Origin: SAR202 cluster bacterium Io17-Chloro-G6
Lineage (GTDB): Bacteria > Chloroflexota > Dehalococcoidia > UBA3495
Assembly: GCA_002816585.1 (NCBI GenBank)
Contig: MUCT01000024.1
Location: 1 to 56,036, forward strand
Reading direction: 5' to 3'
DNA length: 56,036 nt
Part shown: in pieces, positions 40,607-50,316 of the stretch
How the letters are laid out: each line of letters begins with the position of its first letter
Numbering within the stretch: the stretch's first letter is position 1
Program-made: the position numbers and the translations under genes
The notes under the pieces: generated by a model
The model's input: only the letters and a program-made list of their open reading frames with translations
Database searches by the model: none
What the model was told of the DNA's origin: nothing

Positions 40607-41067
40607 TGGCGCAGGTCTTGAAGCGCGCTGGCTGGGCTATGGGCACCGGCCTGGGTCTAGGGCTGGCCCCGATTGCTCCGGCCACTGTGGCCAGTCTCGT
40701 GGCGGTCTTAGTCTACGGTTTTTCTCCCCTGGCGGAAGATTCTGTGGGCTTCTTCTTGCTCTGCGGATTGGGGTTTTTGGCCGGTATATGGGCCTGCCAA
40801 ACTCTGATCACCGATGACGATCACGACCCGGGCCGTGCAGTCTGGGATGAATTTGCCGGCATGTGGATCACCTGTTTGCTGCTGCCAAAGACCCTGGCTT
40901 GGCTGGCGGCTGCCTTCGTCGTGTTCCGCGTGCTAGATATCCTAAAACTGTGGCCGATCCGCCGATTCGAACGGCTGCCGGGAGGTCTGGGCATCATGGC
41001 CGACGATCTGGCCGCCGGAGTGGTGGGAGCGGTTGGGCTAAACGTCGTCTACCGGCTCTTTTTCTAA
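40606..41067 (+). CDS. pgpA: Phosphatidylglycerophosphatase A (153 aa)
   Basis: Removes phosphate from phosphatidylglycerophosphate to make phosphatidylglycerol. PgpA motifs are GLAPIAPATVASLVA (GxxPxAPGTxxSL-like), DPGRAVWDEFAGMWI, FRVLDILKLWPIRRFE and GGLGIMADDLAAG, with four hydrophobic segments. The GTG start overlaps the stop of the preceding zincin gene. The GT of the usual APGT is AT here, a mild divergence. It belongs functionally with cdsA further downstream. Confidence 0.92.
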   Translation: MAQVLKRAGWAMGTGLGLGLAPIAPATVASLVAVLVYGFSPLAEDSVGFFLLCGLGFLAGIWACQTLITDDDHDPGRAVWDEFAGMWITCLLLPKTLAWLAAAFVVFRVLDILKLWPIRRFERLPGGLGIMADDLAAGVVGAVGLNVVYRLFF

Positions 41068-41091
41068 GCGGACCGGCCGAGCCTAACTCCA

Positions 41092-41120
41092 TTGCCCGGC
41101 AAAAACCCGTATGGTATACT
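41092..41120 (+). promoter_or_regulatory. Promoter of the rpsB-tsf-pyrH-frr cluster
   Basis: TTGCCC (41092-41097), 17 bp, TATACT (41115-41120). Transcription from about 41127 would give a 145-nt leader before rpsB, long enough for autoregulatory structure, though I cannot identify a known leader motif. Confidence 0.55.
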
Positions 41121-41271
41121 CGCACAAGCATCAACCTGTCCCCCTCCAGCTTCGGCCCAGGCGTCGAATTGGCCATGGGTTACAGGGATTTTGCGGGTCT
41201 CGCCGCCCCCTGCGGTGGACTCTTGGACGCAACCGGCTAGATCGGCCGGTGAGATTAAAAAGGCAGGATTA

Positions 41272-42591
41272 ATGGTAGAGTCTTTTGAGCAGCCGTCACC
41301 CCAGGAAGAACCCTCGATAGCCTCAATCGCGGAAGAACCCTCGCCCGCCCCCGTCGCAGAAGAACCCAGGCCCGCTGCGGTTGCAGTTGCGGACGAACCC
41401 AGACCCGCTCCCGTACGGGAACACCTCACGATGAAAGCCCTTCTCGAGGCCGGAGTCCACTTCGGGCATCAGACCCGGCGGTGGAACCCCACGATGAAGC
41501 GGTACATCTTCACCCAAAGAAACGGAATTCACATCATCGATCTCCAGCAGACTTTGGGCATGATAAACAACGTCTATCAGGAGATGGTGGACCTGGTGGC
41601 CCAGGGTGGCAAAGTACTCTTCGTGGGAACCAAACGCCAGGCGCAAGAGGTGATTCAGAGCGAAGCTGAACGCTGCGGCATGATGTACGTCAACCAGCGC
41701 TGGCTGGGTGGCACAATGACCAATTTCCAGACCATTCGGACCCGCATCAGCTATATGCTGGAATTACAGCAGAAGCGGGACCAAGGGTATTTCCGTGTGT
41801 TGCCCAAGAAAGAGGGAGTGAAGCTCCGCGACACCCTGAACCGCCTGGAGAAGTATTTCACAGGCGTGAGGGATATGACTGAAGTTCCAAAGGCCATATT
41901 CGTCATCGACATCGGCCGGGAAGACATATGCATCGCCGAAGCCCGGCGCATGGGTATCGAGATATTCGCCATCGTCGATTCCGATTGCGATCCCAACAAG
42001 GTCGATCATATAATCCCCGGCAACGACGATGCGGTTCGCTCCATCCGGTTGATCACCAACCGCATGGCCACCGCTGTCCTCGAAGGTCTTGCCCAGCGCG
42101 AAGCCATGCTGCAGGCAGAGCTTGAAGCGATGTCGGAAGTGGAGGAGTCTGCGTTCCTCAGCGCATATGTGTCGCCCGATGATGAAGAAGAAGGCCTTCC
42201 GGAAATGGAAGGCTTGGACGCTACCACTGTCGCCGAAGTTGCACCTACGGCAGCGGCCGGCATTTCGCCGGTAGTCGAAGCGCCCACAGAAGATCCAGTA
42301 GCACCGGCACCCCAAGCAGCGGCAGTAGAGACTGTAGCCCCAGCGCCCGCGGCAGTAGAGCCTGTGGCAGCGGCGCCCGAGTCAGCGGCAGCAGAGCCCG
42401 TAGCGGCAGCGCCTGCTCCCGAGCCGGTAGTAGTGGCCGAAACGCCTGTAGTGGCAGCGGCTGCGCCCGAACCGGCCGTCGCAGAACCTGTCGCGGCCGC
42501 TCCCGCGCCTGAAGCAACAGTAGCAGAACCTGCGGCGGAAACGCCTGCTCCTGAAGCTGCGACTGAGCCCAAAGCTGAAACAACGGAATAG
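41272..42591 (+). CDS. rpsB: Ribosomal protein uS2 with N- and C-terminal low-complexity extensions (439 aa)
   Basis: The core (about residues 50-290) is a normal S2: [59 protein letters not shown] and [21 protein letters not shown]. It binds the small-subunit body. In front lie about 48 residues with four EEP/DEP-type repeats ([15 protein letters not shown]). Behind lie about 148 residues, first acidic and then Ala/Pro/Val/Glu repeats ([19 protein letters not shown]). S2 is usually about 230-300 aa. The frame is open back to 41092, but ATG 41272 with AGGA before it is chosen. No frame shift is apparent. Confidence 0.93.
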   Translation: MVESFEQPSPQEEPSIASIAEEPSPAPVAEEPRPAAVAVADEPRPAPVREHLTMKALLEAGVHFGHQTRRWNPTMKRYIFTQRNGIHIIDLQQTLGMINNVYQEMVDLVAQGGKVLFVGTKRQAQEVIQSEAERCGMMYVNQRWLGGTMTNFQTIRTRISYMLELQQKRDQGYFRVLPKKEGVKLRDTLNRLEKYFTGVRDMTEVPKAIFVIDIGREDICIAEARRMGIEIFAIVDSDCDPNKVDHIIPGNDDAVRSIRLITNRMATAVLEGLAQREAMLQAELEAMSEVEESAFLSAYVSPDDEEEGLPEMEGLDATTVAEVAPTAAAGISPVVEAPTEDPVAPAPQAAAVETVAPAPAAVEPVAAAPESAAAEPVAAAPAPEPVVVAETPVVAAAAPEPAVAEPVAAAPAPEATVAEPAAETPAPEAATEPKAETTE

Positions 42592-42670
42592 AACGCATTA
42601 AATCAGGCACCGTAATTGTTCTCCCCTGCAATTCACCGGCCAACCTTTAGCCGGCTATAGGAGTAATCAA

Positions 42671-43914
<1,244 letters not shown>

Positions 43915-43916
43915 TC

Positions 43917-44504
43917 ATGCCTCCAAAAGGTGGCGGCGCGGACTTAACACCCGATGCTGTATTGGCCGAAGTTTCAACCAAGATGGACCGCACCATCGAA
44001 GCCTTCAAGCGTGACCTGACTCAACTGCGCACGGGCCGGGCGACCCCGGCGTTGGTGGAGAACTTGGCGGTCGATTATTACGGCGCAATGACACCTCTGA
44101 AGCAGATTGCCTCGATCTCGGCGCCCGACGCCCGGGCCATCATGATTCAGCCTTGGGACACCGGTTCGATGCGCGAGATAGAAAAGAGCCTGATGACCTC
44201 AGAAATGGGGTTCAATCCATCCAACGACGGCGCCATCATCACGGTCCCCATTCCCTCGTTGACCAAGGAGCGCCGTCAAGAGATGGTCAAGATTCTAAAG
44301 CGCAAGATCGAAGACGGCAAAGTCTCGGTCAGGAACGTGCGGCGGGACGGTCTTGAGTCCTTACGGAAATTGGAGAAGGACAAGTCCATCTCTCAAGATG
44401 AGAACCGGCGCGCCCAGGACCGGCTACAGAAGACCACCGACGGGCACACCAAGCTGATTGATGAGACGGGTTCCGCCAAAGAGGCGGAGATAATGCAGGT
44501 ATAG
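43917..44504 (+). CDS. frr: Ribosome recycling factor (195 aa)
   Basis: Splits post-termination ribosomes with EF-G. Characteristic stretches: LRTGRATPALVENLAVDYYG, IQPWDTGSMREIEKSLMTSEMG, PIPSLTKERRQEMVK and the C-terminal long helix NVRRDGLESLRKLEKD. A short 10-residue Gly/Lys-rich lead precedes the first helix. It lies two bases after pyrH and four before uppS. Confidence 0.96.
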   Translation: MPPKGGGADLTPDAVLAEVSTKMDRTIEAFKRDLTQLRTGRATPALVENLAVDYYGAMTPLKQIASISAPDARAIMIQPWDTGSMREIEKSLMTSEMGFNPSNDGAIITVPIPSLTKERRQEMVKILKRKIEDGKVSVRNVRRDGLESLRKLEKDKSISQDENRRAQDRLQKTTDGHTKLIDETGSAKEAEIMQV

Positions 44505-44508
44505 GGCT

Positions 44509-45282
44509 GTGCCGGTCGAGGGTCCGCCGCTCCAGCCCGCGTCCAGTGACGGCGCCAACCTTCCGGTACACGTCGCCTTCATAATGGACGGCAACGGCCG
44601 CTGGGCCCAAAAGCAGGGCCTTCCCCGCATCGCCGGTCACGAGGTCGGCGTGAAGTGTATCCAGGGCGTATTGGAGACCCTGCAGCCAAAGGGCGTGAAG
44701 TTCGTCACCATCTATGCCTTTTCCACAGAGAACTGGCGCCGCCCTCAAGAAGAGGTCGATGGCATCATGGAGATCTTCTCCGAGGCGATAGATCACCAGA
44801 CGAAAGAACTCCACGCGAAGAACGTCCGCGTAGTCCACGTGGGCAGCAGCGAAAACCTGGGGCCCGATCTTCGCGAATCCGTGGCTGAAGCACAGCGTCT
44901 TACCAGTGGAAACACCGGTATCACCCTCAATGTAGCCTTCGATTACGGCGGCCGCGCCGAGATCTTGGAAGCTGTCCGGCGAATAATCAGGGATGGGCTC
45001 AGTCCAGATGCGATCAACGAAGAGTTGTTCAGCCGGTACTTGTTCACCGCCCACAGCCCCGACCCCGACCTGATCATCCGCACCGGGGGCGAAATGCGCA
45101 TAAGCAATTTCCTCCTGTGGCAGTCGGCCTACAGCGAGTACTACGGCACTCCTACCCTGTGGCCAGACTTGGACGAGGCTGAATTGGTGCAAGTTCTGGA
45201 GTCCTTCAGCAACCGCCGGCGCCGCTACGGCGGTCTCAATCCGGAACACCAGCCTGCCGATTCCCCAGCAGTCCAAGAGTAG
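44509..45282 (+). CDS. uppS: Undecaprenyl diphosphate synthase (cis-prenyltransferase, 257 aa)
   Basis: Adds isopentenyl units to farnesyl diphosphate, giving the carrier lipid for cell-wall or glycan assembly. Motifs: VAFIMDGNGRWAQKQG (Asp27 metal ligand), FSTENWRRP, NVAFDYGGRAEI and DLIIRTGGEMRISNFLLWQSAYSEYY. The start is GTG. About 18 extra N-terminal residues and an Asn/Pro-rich tail extend the core. It is encoded with dxr and ispG, which supply its isoprenoid precursor. Confidence 0.95.
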   Translation: MPVEGPPLQPASSDGANLPVHVAFIMDGNGRWAQKQGLPRIAGHEVGVKCIQGVLETLQPKGVKFVTIYAFSTENWRRPQEEVDGIMEIFSEAIDHQTKELHAKNVRVVHVGSSENLGPDLRESVAEAQRLTSGNTGITLNVAFDYGGRAEILEAVRRIIRDGLSPDAINEELFSRYLFTAHSPDPDLIIRTGGEMRISNFLLWQSAYSEYYGTPTLWPDLDEAELVQVLESFSNRRRRYGGLNPEHQPADSPAVQE

Positions 45283-45299
45283 GACCCGGGGAAAGGTTC

Positions 45300-46196
45300 T
45301 TGCTCCAACGGTCGCTAACGGCGTTGGTTGGATTCCCCATCGTGATGGTTGCCGCCTGGATGGGGCCCCCCTGGCTCACCGTGCTGGTCCTGGCGGCTGG
45401 GGTGGTTGGCGTCTGGGAACTCTACCGCTTGGCCCCTGCCAGCGTCGGCTCATTACCAGCCGTATTGGGGTCTGCCTGGGTGGTGGCGCTACTCCTGGGA
45501 GCCCAAGCTTCCTCCGGCCGGGATAATTTCCTGATCATATCGGGTGGCATAGCCGCCGCCGGGTCATTCGCCTCATTGCTCTGGTTCATCGCCTTTTATA
45601 AGAGCGACGCCAGAAACGGCGGGGCTCCGGGATTCGGCAGCTTTCTCGCCGGGTTCTGCTATCTGTTAGGCGGACCGCTCTACGTTGGCTTTTTCTTGGC
45701 CCATGCCCTGATTCTTTGGGAGATTACCGGAACCCGGATTGTCGACCTTGAGCCGCCTCACTTTGCGATAGACGGGGTAGCCAACTTGGGGCGTAATTGG
45801 CTCTTGTTTGCGATTTTGACCACATTCGCCACCGACACTGGAGCCTACCTGGTTGGACGTGCCGCAGGAAGCCGCCCAATGGCTCCCAGCATCAGCCCCA
45901 ACAAGACCTGGGAGGGGAGCCTGGGCGGGTTGGTTTCCGCGGTGGCCGCAGCGCTGGCTCTGGGCGTGGCGTTTGACTTGGGAATTGAGGTCTGGCAGCA
46001 GGCGGTGATTGGAGGCGTTGTGGGCGTCGTTGCCCAATGGGGAGACTTGATCGAGTCCAAGCTGAAACGGATTGCGGACGTTAAGGACGCTGGTAGTATA
46101 ATCCCTGGGCACGGCGGATTATTAGACCGTTTGGACAGCATGTTCTTGGTATTGCCGGCTGTCTATTATCTGTTGGTTACGGTGTTTGTTCCGTGA
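45300..46196 (+). CDS. cdsA: Phosphatidate cytidylyltransferase CdsA (298 aa)
   Basis: Makes CDP-diacylglycerol at the inner membrane. About eight hydrophobic segments and the C-terminal signature SISPNKTWEGSLGGLVSAVAAAL, preceded by ATDTGAYLVGRAAG and followed by VAQWGDLIESKLKRIADVKDAGSIIPGHGGLLDRLDS, identify the family. The start is TTG 45300 with GGGGAAAGG just upstream. Its product is used by the PgpA pathway encoded upstream. Confidence 0.95.
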   Translation: MLQRSLTALVGFPIVMVAAWMGPPWLTVLVLAAGVVGVWELYRLAPASVGSLPAVLGSAWVVALLLGAQASSGRDNFLIISGGIAAAGSFASLLWFIAFYKSDARNGGAPGFGSFLAGFCYLLGGPLYVGFFLAHALILWEITGTRIVDLEPPHFAIDGVANLGRNWLLFAILTTFATDTGAYLVGRAAGSRPMAPSISPNKTWEGSLGGLVSAVAAALALGVAFDLGIEVWQQAVIGGVVGVVAQWGDLIESKLKRIADVKDAGSIIPGHGGLLDRLDSMFLVLPAVYYLLVTVFVP

Positions 46197-46233
46197 AAAT
46201 GATTGGCTACCTGCTAGCTACGGTGGTTATTTT

Positions 46234-47364
46234 ATGAAGAGAATCGTCGTACTTGGGTCTACCGGCTCCATTGGCCGCCAAACTTTGGATATCGTTCGCG
46301 CGTTTCCGGACGAGTTCGAGGTGGTGGGTCTGGCCGCCGGCAACAACGTGGAGCTGCTGACGAAGCAGATCAAAGAGTTCAACCCCAAACACGTGTGCTG
46401 TATCGACCCGCCCGCCGGGGCCTTTTCCGGCTCGAATTTCACCCCCGAATTCACAGCCATGGAAGACATGGTGGGCCTGGACAACGTGGACCAAGTAATG
46501 GTGGCTCTCATGGGCAGCGTGGGCCTAATACCGACACTGAACGCCCTCAAGGCCGGCAAGTCCGTCGCCCTTTCCAACAAAGAGCCCATCGTAATGGCCG
46601 GTGGGCTGATCAAGGAGTATGCCTCGCGCTACGGCGGCGAGGTGCTTCCGGTGGACAGTGAGCCCAGCGCCATCTGGCAATGCCTGCGGGGCGAAGACAA
46701 CAAGATACTCAGGTTGCTGATCACCGCTTCGGGAGGGCCGTTTCGCACAACACCGATCGAAGAGATGGATGGAGTCACACCGGAACGGGCCCTGCAACAT
46801 CCAACTTGGAAGATGGGCAGGAAAATAACGATTGACTCTGCTACGCTGATGAATAAGGCGTTCGAAGTGATCGAAACTCATTGGTTGTTCAGCGTGCCCT
46901 GGGATAGAATTGAAGTAGTGGTCCATCCACAAAGCACCATACATTCCATGGTCGAGTTTGAAGACGGCTCAGTTAAGGCGCAGATGGGACCGCCGGACAT
47001 GCGGCTGCCCATCCAATATGCGTTGTTCTATCCGAAACGGCTACCCAACGCCATGATACCCAGACTGGACACCAAGAAATCCCATTCCCTAACCTTTGAT
47101 CCATTGGAGCCCGACCGGTATCCGTGCTTCAATCTGGCAGTCTCCGCTGCGAAGAAAGGCGGCACCTACCCCGCGGTGTTGAGCGCGGCCGACGAAGTGG
47201 CGGTCCAGGCCTTCTTGGACTCGAAGATTGGCTTTACGGATATCCCGAAAATGATTGACCGTGTACTGTCCGAACACGATTCTCTGCCCGGCGACGTGGC
47301 GGAGGACTTTTTGGAAGCGGACCGCTGGGCCACGGGACGAACCGCCGAACTCACCAACAAATAA
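46234..47364 (+). CDS. dxr: 1-deoxy-D-xylulose-5-phosphate reductoisomerase (376 aa)
   Basis: First committed enzyme of the MEP isoprenoid pathway, NADPH-dependent. Motifs: VVLGSTGSIGRQTLDIV (NADPH loop), SNKEPIVMAG, PVDSEPSAIWQC (Glu metal ligand; commonly SEHSA), TASGGPFRTTP, KMGRKITIDSATLMNKAFEVIE and a helical C-terminal domain. The frame opens at 46186, overlapping cdsA, but the ATG at 46234 gives the standard N-terminus. The Pro in SEPSA, where His is usual, is a small departure. Confidence 0.95.
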   Translation: MKRIVVLGSTGSIGRQTLDIVRAFPDEFEVVGLAAGNNVELLTKQIKEFNPKHVCCIDPPAGAFSGSNFTPEFTAMEDMVGLDNVDQVMVALMGSVGLIPTLNALKAGKSVALSNKEPIVMAGGLIKEYASRYGGEVLPVDSEPSAIWQCLRGEDNKILRLLITASGGPFRTTPIEEMDGVTPERALQHPTWKMGRKITIDSATLMNKAFEVIETHWLFSVPWDRIEVVVHPQSTIHSMVEFEDGSVKAQMGPPDMRLPIQYALFYPKRLPNAMIPRLDTKKSHSLTFDPLEPDRYPCFNLAVSAAKKGGTYPAVLSAADEVAVQAFLDSKIGFTDIPKMIDRVLSEHDSLPGDVAEDFLEADRWATGRTAELTNK

Positions 47365-47370
47365 AGATAC

Positions 47371-47392
47371 ATTACGGTCTTTGAACCGTAAT
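47371..47392 (+). promoter_or_regulatory. Hairpin between dxr and rseP
   Basis: ATTACGGT (47371-47378) pairs perfectly with ACCGTAAT (47385-47392) around CTTTGA. It stands 18 bases before the rseP ATG and has no T-run, so it is more likely a processing or translation-control structure than a terminator. Confidence 0.4.
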
Positions 47393-47410
47393 CATTTACA
47401 GTAGATATTT

Positions 47411-48739
47411 ATGGAAACCGTCCTCATAGCCATTGGCACTCTGGTGCCGCTCCTCGTCATCTTGGTCGTCATCCACGAATTTGGCCATTTCGCCACCGCC
47501 CGCGCGATGGGTGTAAAGGTCCTGGAATTCGGTGTGGGTTTCCCTCCCCGGGCATTCGGGGTTTACACCGGCAACACCTCCGTTCTGGTGGACGGTTCCA
47601 CCCGGTTCATCGGCCTGTCCGGTCTCTCGGAAGTAGGCCGCGGCCAGAAGGTGAAAGTCAGCTCTACCGAAGACGCCCAGGGCAACCTGGTTGCCCGGGT
47701 CATAGAGCTGGGCAAGAAGGCCGTCAAGGGCGAACGGGAAGAGGACTCTGAGGGAGAACGGCCCGGTGAAGAGGACCTCCTGAGGCATGAAGGAAAGGTC
47801 CGCTCCGTTGGTGACGGCTCCATCGTCCTGGCCGATATGCTCTACTCGGTGAACTGGGCGCCCATAGGCGGGTTCGTTCGTCTAGCTGGTGAAGCCAACC
47901 CCAATATCCCCCGCAGCCTGGCCAGCAAAGGCACCGGCACCAGATTCCTGGTCCTAATTGCCGGGCCGCTGATGAACGCCATCCTCCCGCTGTTCATCTT
48001 CACCGTGCTGCTGATGATTCCCCAGGACGTCGCGGTCGGGCATCTTGTCATCAATGAAGTCGGAGAAGGCACAGCAGCCGCGGAAGCTCAGGTAGAGGTC
48101 GGGGATGTCGTCCTTCGGGCCAATGACCGGGACATTGAGAACCGGCTTGATTTTACCCGTGAGATCAACCTGAACGGCGGCTCCCAGATGGAGATGCTGG
48201 TCGAACGGGACGGGCAAGAATTACTGCTGCTGTTGCGGCCCAGGTTCGACACTGAATCGGCGCGCTGGCTGGTCGGCGTCATCCCCCAGTTGGTCGATTA
48301 CAAGATCGAAAAGCAGTCCCAGCCCATCTGGGAGGCGGTCCCCAACAGCTTCGTCAACACCTGGGAGATGTTGGTGCTCGTCAAACAAGCCCTTGGCGGG
48401 GCCTTTGGCGAGGGATCGTCGCCGGAGTTCTCCGGACCCATTGGGATAGCCCAGGTAACCGGAGAGATCACCCGCAGCAACGGATGGATCGGTTGGTTGG
48501 GCGTGGGCATTTTGCTCAGCATAAACTTGGCCGTATTGAATGTGCTGCCCATTCCGATGCTGGATGGCGGCCGGATATTCTTCGTGGTGGTGGAGTGGGT
48601 CCGGCGTGGGAAGAAGATACCGCCCCATAGAGAAGGAATGGTCCACCTGATTGGTTTCGCGTTGCTCATGGGCGGCATCGTGCTGGTTAGCGCCAACGAC
48701 ATCGGCCGCCTAATTGACGGACGCAGTTTCCTGGGTTAG
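47411..48739 (+). CDS. rseP: RseP/S2P-type intramembrane zinc protease (442 aa)
   Basis: Site-2 protease that cuts membrane substrates such as anti-sigma factors or signal-peptide remnants. HEFGH (His22, Glu23, His26) lies in the first helix region, followed by ARAMGVKVLEFGVGFPPR. A PDZ domain occupies about residues 215-290 (DVVLRANDREIEN-like region), and the second metal motif NVLPIPMLDGGRIFF is near residue 380. Between the first helix and PIGGFVRLAGE is a polar insertion of about 80 residues with a Glu/Arg-rich stretch that I do not recall from standard RseP. The dxr-rseP-ispG order is common. Confidence 0.95.
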   Translation: METVLIAIGTLVPLLVILVVIHEFGHFATARAMGVKVLEFGVGFPPRAFGVYTGNTSVLVDGSTRFIGLSGLSEVGRGQKVKVSSTEDAQGNLVARVIELGKKAVKGEREEDSEGERPGEEDLLRHEGKVRSVGDGSIVLADMLYSVNWAPIGGFVRLAGEANPNIPRSLASKGTGTRFLVLIAGPLMNAILPLFIFTVLLMIPQDVAVGHLVINEVGEGTAAAEAQVEVGDVVLRANDRDIENRLDFTREINLNGGSQMEMLVERDGQELLLLLRPRFDTESARWLVGVIPQLVDYKIEKQSQPIWEAVPNSFVNTWEMLVLVKQALGGAFGEGSSPEFSGPIGIAQVTGEITRSNGWIGWLGVGILLSINLAVLNVLPIPMLDGGRIFFVVVEWVRRGKKIPPHREGMVHLIGFALLMGGIVLVSANDIGRLIDGRSFLG

Positions 48740-48886
48740 TTTTCCGGAACCTGATGCTGTAAACACGTCTCCCGCCGGCGCTTCTCCCTATGGCAGCGCT
48801 CTCCCCATTCGTGTACTATTAGCCTGCCTTCGCATTGGATAGCGAGGTATGCCTATTCAGGCTAAATTTCTCACGAGATTCACCCC

Positions 48887-48911
48887 ATCAAAACCCCGGC
48901 AGGGTTTTGAT
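48887..48911 (+). promoter_or_regulatory. Perfect 10-bp hairpin in the ispG leader
   Basis: ATCAAAACCC (48887-48896) pairs with GGGTTTTGAT (48902-48911), loop CGGCA. It ends just before the ribosome site (GAGGGAGAG, about 48916-48924) of ispG. It could be a terminator for rseP transcripts or control ispG translation. Confidence 0.5.
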
Positions 48912-48928
48912 TGTTGAGGGAGAGCGGT

Positions 48929-50068
48929 ATGAATAAACGGAGAGTAACCAAGCCGGTCTACGTGGGCGGCGTTAAGATAGGCGGCGGAGCGGATGTCACC
49001 GTTCAGTCGATGACCAAGACCGACACCCGCGACGTTAAGGCCACCGTCAAGCAGATTCATGAGCTTGAAGAGGCGGGCTGCGAAGTTATACGCAGCGCCG
49101 TGCCGGACGCCGATGCGGCAGAGGCAATGGCCGAGATCAAGAAGCAGATTCACATTCCCTTGATCGCCGATATCCACTTCCATTATCAATTGGCCCTCAA
49201 ATGCCTTGAGGGTGGGGTCGACTGTCTGAGACTCAACCCCGGCAACCTCCGAAGCGAAGACCAGGTACGCGAGGTGGTCCGCGCGGCCAAAGAACGCAAC
49301 GTACCCATCCGGATCGGTGTCAACTTCGGCAGCCTGCCTCCGGTGGGCGGCATTGGGCGCACCAAGGGTTTCTCCCGGCACCTGGACCTGGTCAACCAAT
49401 TGCCCAAAGCAGGAGAGGTCAAAGAGGGCGACTACAGCGTGGTGGACCACATGGTCGCCACTGCCCTGTGGGAGATCAGCCTGCTGGAAGAGCAGGACTT
49501 CGACCAGATCAAGATCTCCATGAAGGCTTTCGACGTACCCACGACCGTGGAAGCCTATACGCGTCTCGCCGGCATGATGCCCTACCCGCTGCATTTGGGC
49601 ATCACCGAGGCCGGCACTCCAATGGCCGGCTCAATCCGAACGTCGGTGGGGCTGGGCGTCTTGCTTTATAACGGCATCGGCGACACCATCCGGGTCTCCC
49701 TGAGTGGCCCCTCCACCGAAGAGGTTGCTGCAGGTTTCGAGATCCTGAAGTCCCTCAATATGCGCAAGAAAGGCGCGGTGTTGGTGGCCTGTCCCAGTTG
49801 CGGCCGGGCCGATGTGGACGTGGTCAAGCTGGCCAACGATGTAGATGCCCTGCTTAAGAAGGGCCAAAAAGAGATAACCGTGGCCGTAATGGGTTGCGAG
49901 GTCAACGGTCCAGGCGAGGCCAAAGACGCTGACGTGGGCATCGCCGCCGGCGCGGGCCGTGCCGTGATCTTCCGCAAGGGCGAGAAGGTGCGGGTGGTGC
50001 CTGAATCGGAGATGTTGACCGCCCTGATGGAAGAGGTGGAAAACACTCCGGTTGCCGCGGGAGACTGA
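48929..50068 (+). CDS. ispG: 4-hydroxy-3-methylbut-2-enyl-diphosphate synthase IspG (379 aa)
   Basis: Iron-sulfur enzyme of the MEP pathway, converting MEcPP to HMBPP. The N-terminal TIM barrel has VYVGGVKIGGGADVTVQSMTKT and RLNPGNL; cluster cysteines are Cys288, Cys291 and Cys323 in ACPSCGR and GCEVNGPGEA. It is the short bacterial form without the plant-type insert. ATG 48929 follows GGGAGAG. A short tail (NTPVAAGD) ends the protein. Confidence 0.96.
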   Translation: MNKRRVTKPVYVGGVKIGGGADVTVQSMTKTDTRDVKATVKQIHELEEAGCEVIRSAVPDADAAEAMAEIKKQIHIPLIADIHFHYQLALKCLEGGVDCLRLNPGNLRSEDQVREVVRAAKERNVPIRIGVNFGSLPPVGGIGRTKGFSRHLDLVNQLPKAGEVKEGDYSVVDHMVATALWEISLLEEQDFDQIKISMKAFDVPTTVEAYTRLAGMMPYPLHLGITEAGTPMAGSIRTSVGLGVLLYNGIGDTIRVSLSGPSTEEVAAGFEILKSLNMRKKGAVLVACPSCGRADVDVVKLANDVDALLKKGQKEITVAVMGCEVNGPGEAKDADVGIAAGAGRAVIFRKGEKVRVVPESEMLTALMEEVENTPVAAGD

Positions 50069-50316
50069 ACCACCCGCATTTATTCTCCCTAGAGTCCGTA
50101 TCCGGCAAATTTATCGGCCTGCGGTTTTGGAGTCAACTGGACGGGTTCTCCTCCTTCGATGGCTCCCCGACGGCGGTTGGAAGCATTTCTTTTCCAAGCT
50201 TGCCTTCACCCATCTGCCGACTGGCAATCGGTATAATGTATTGGCTCGGAATGGCACGACCAAGTCCAATTTCAATAATCGCGATTTAATCGCTGCCAAG
50301 GGGGCTTCGCCCAGAT

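Noticed and set aside
42120..42591. Repetitive rpsB 3' part as a CRISPR or intergenic repeat
   Set aside because: Repeats are in codon register, vary at synonymous positions, and encode an Ala/Pro/Glu tail; no spacers.
44329..45276. Long open frame (315 codons) on the minus strand
   Set aside because: It is the shadow of uppS, whose motifs are complete on the plus strand; high GC keeps the opposite strand open.
50069..50316. Possible T-box leader before proS
   Set aside because: No specifier-loop or T-box (GGGTGGNACCGCG-like) sequence and no terminator hairpin were found.
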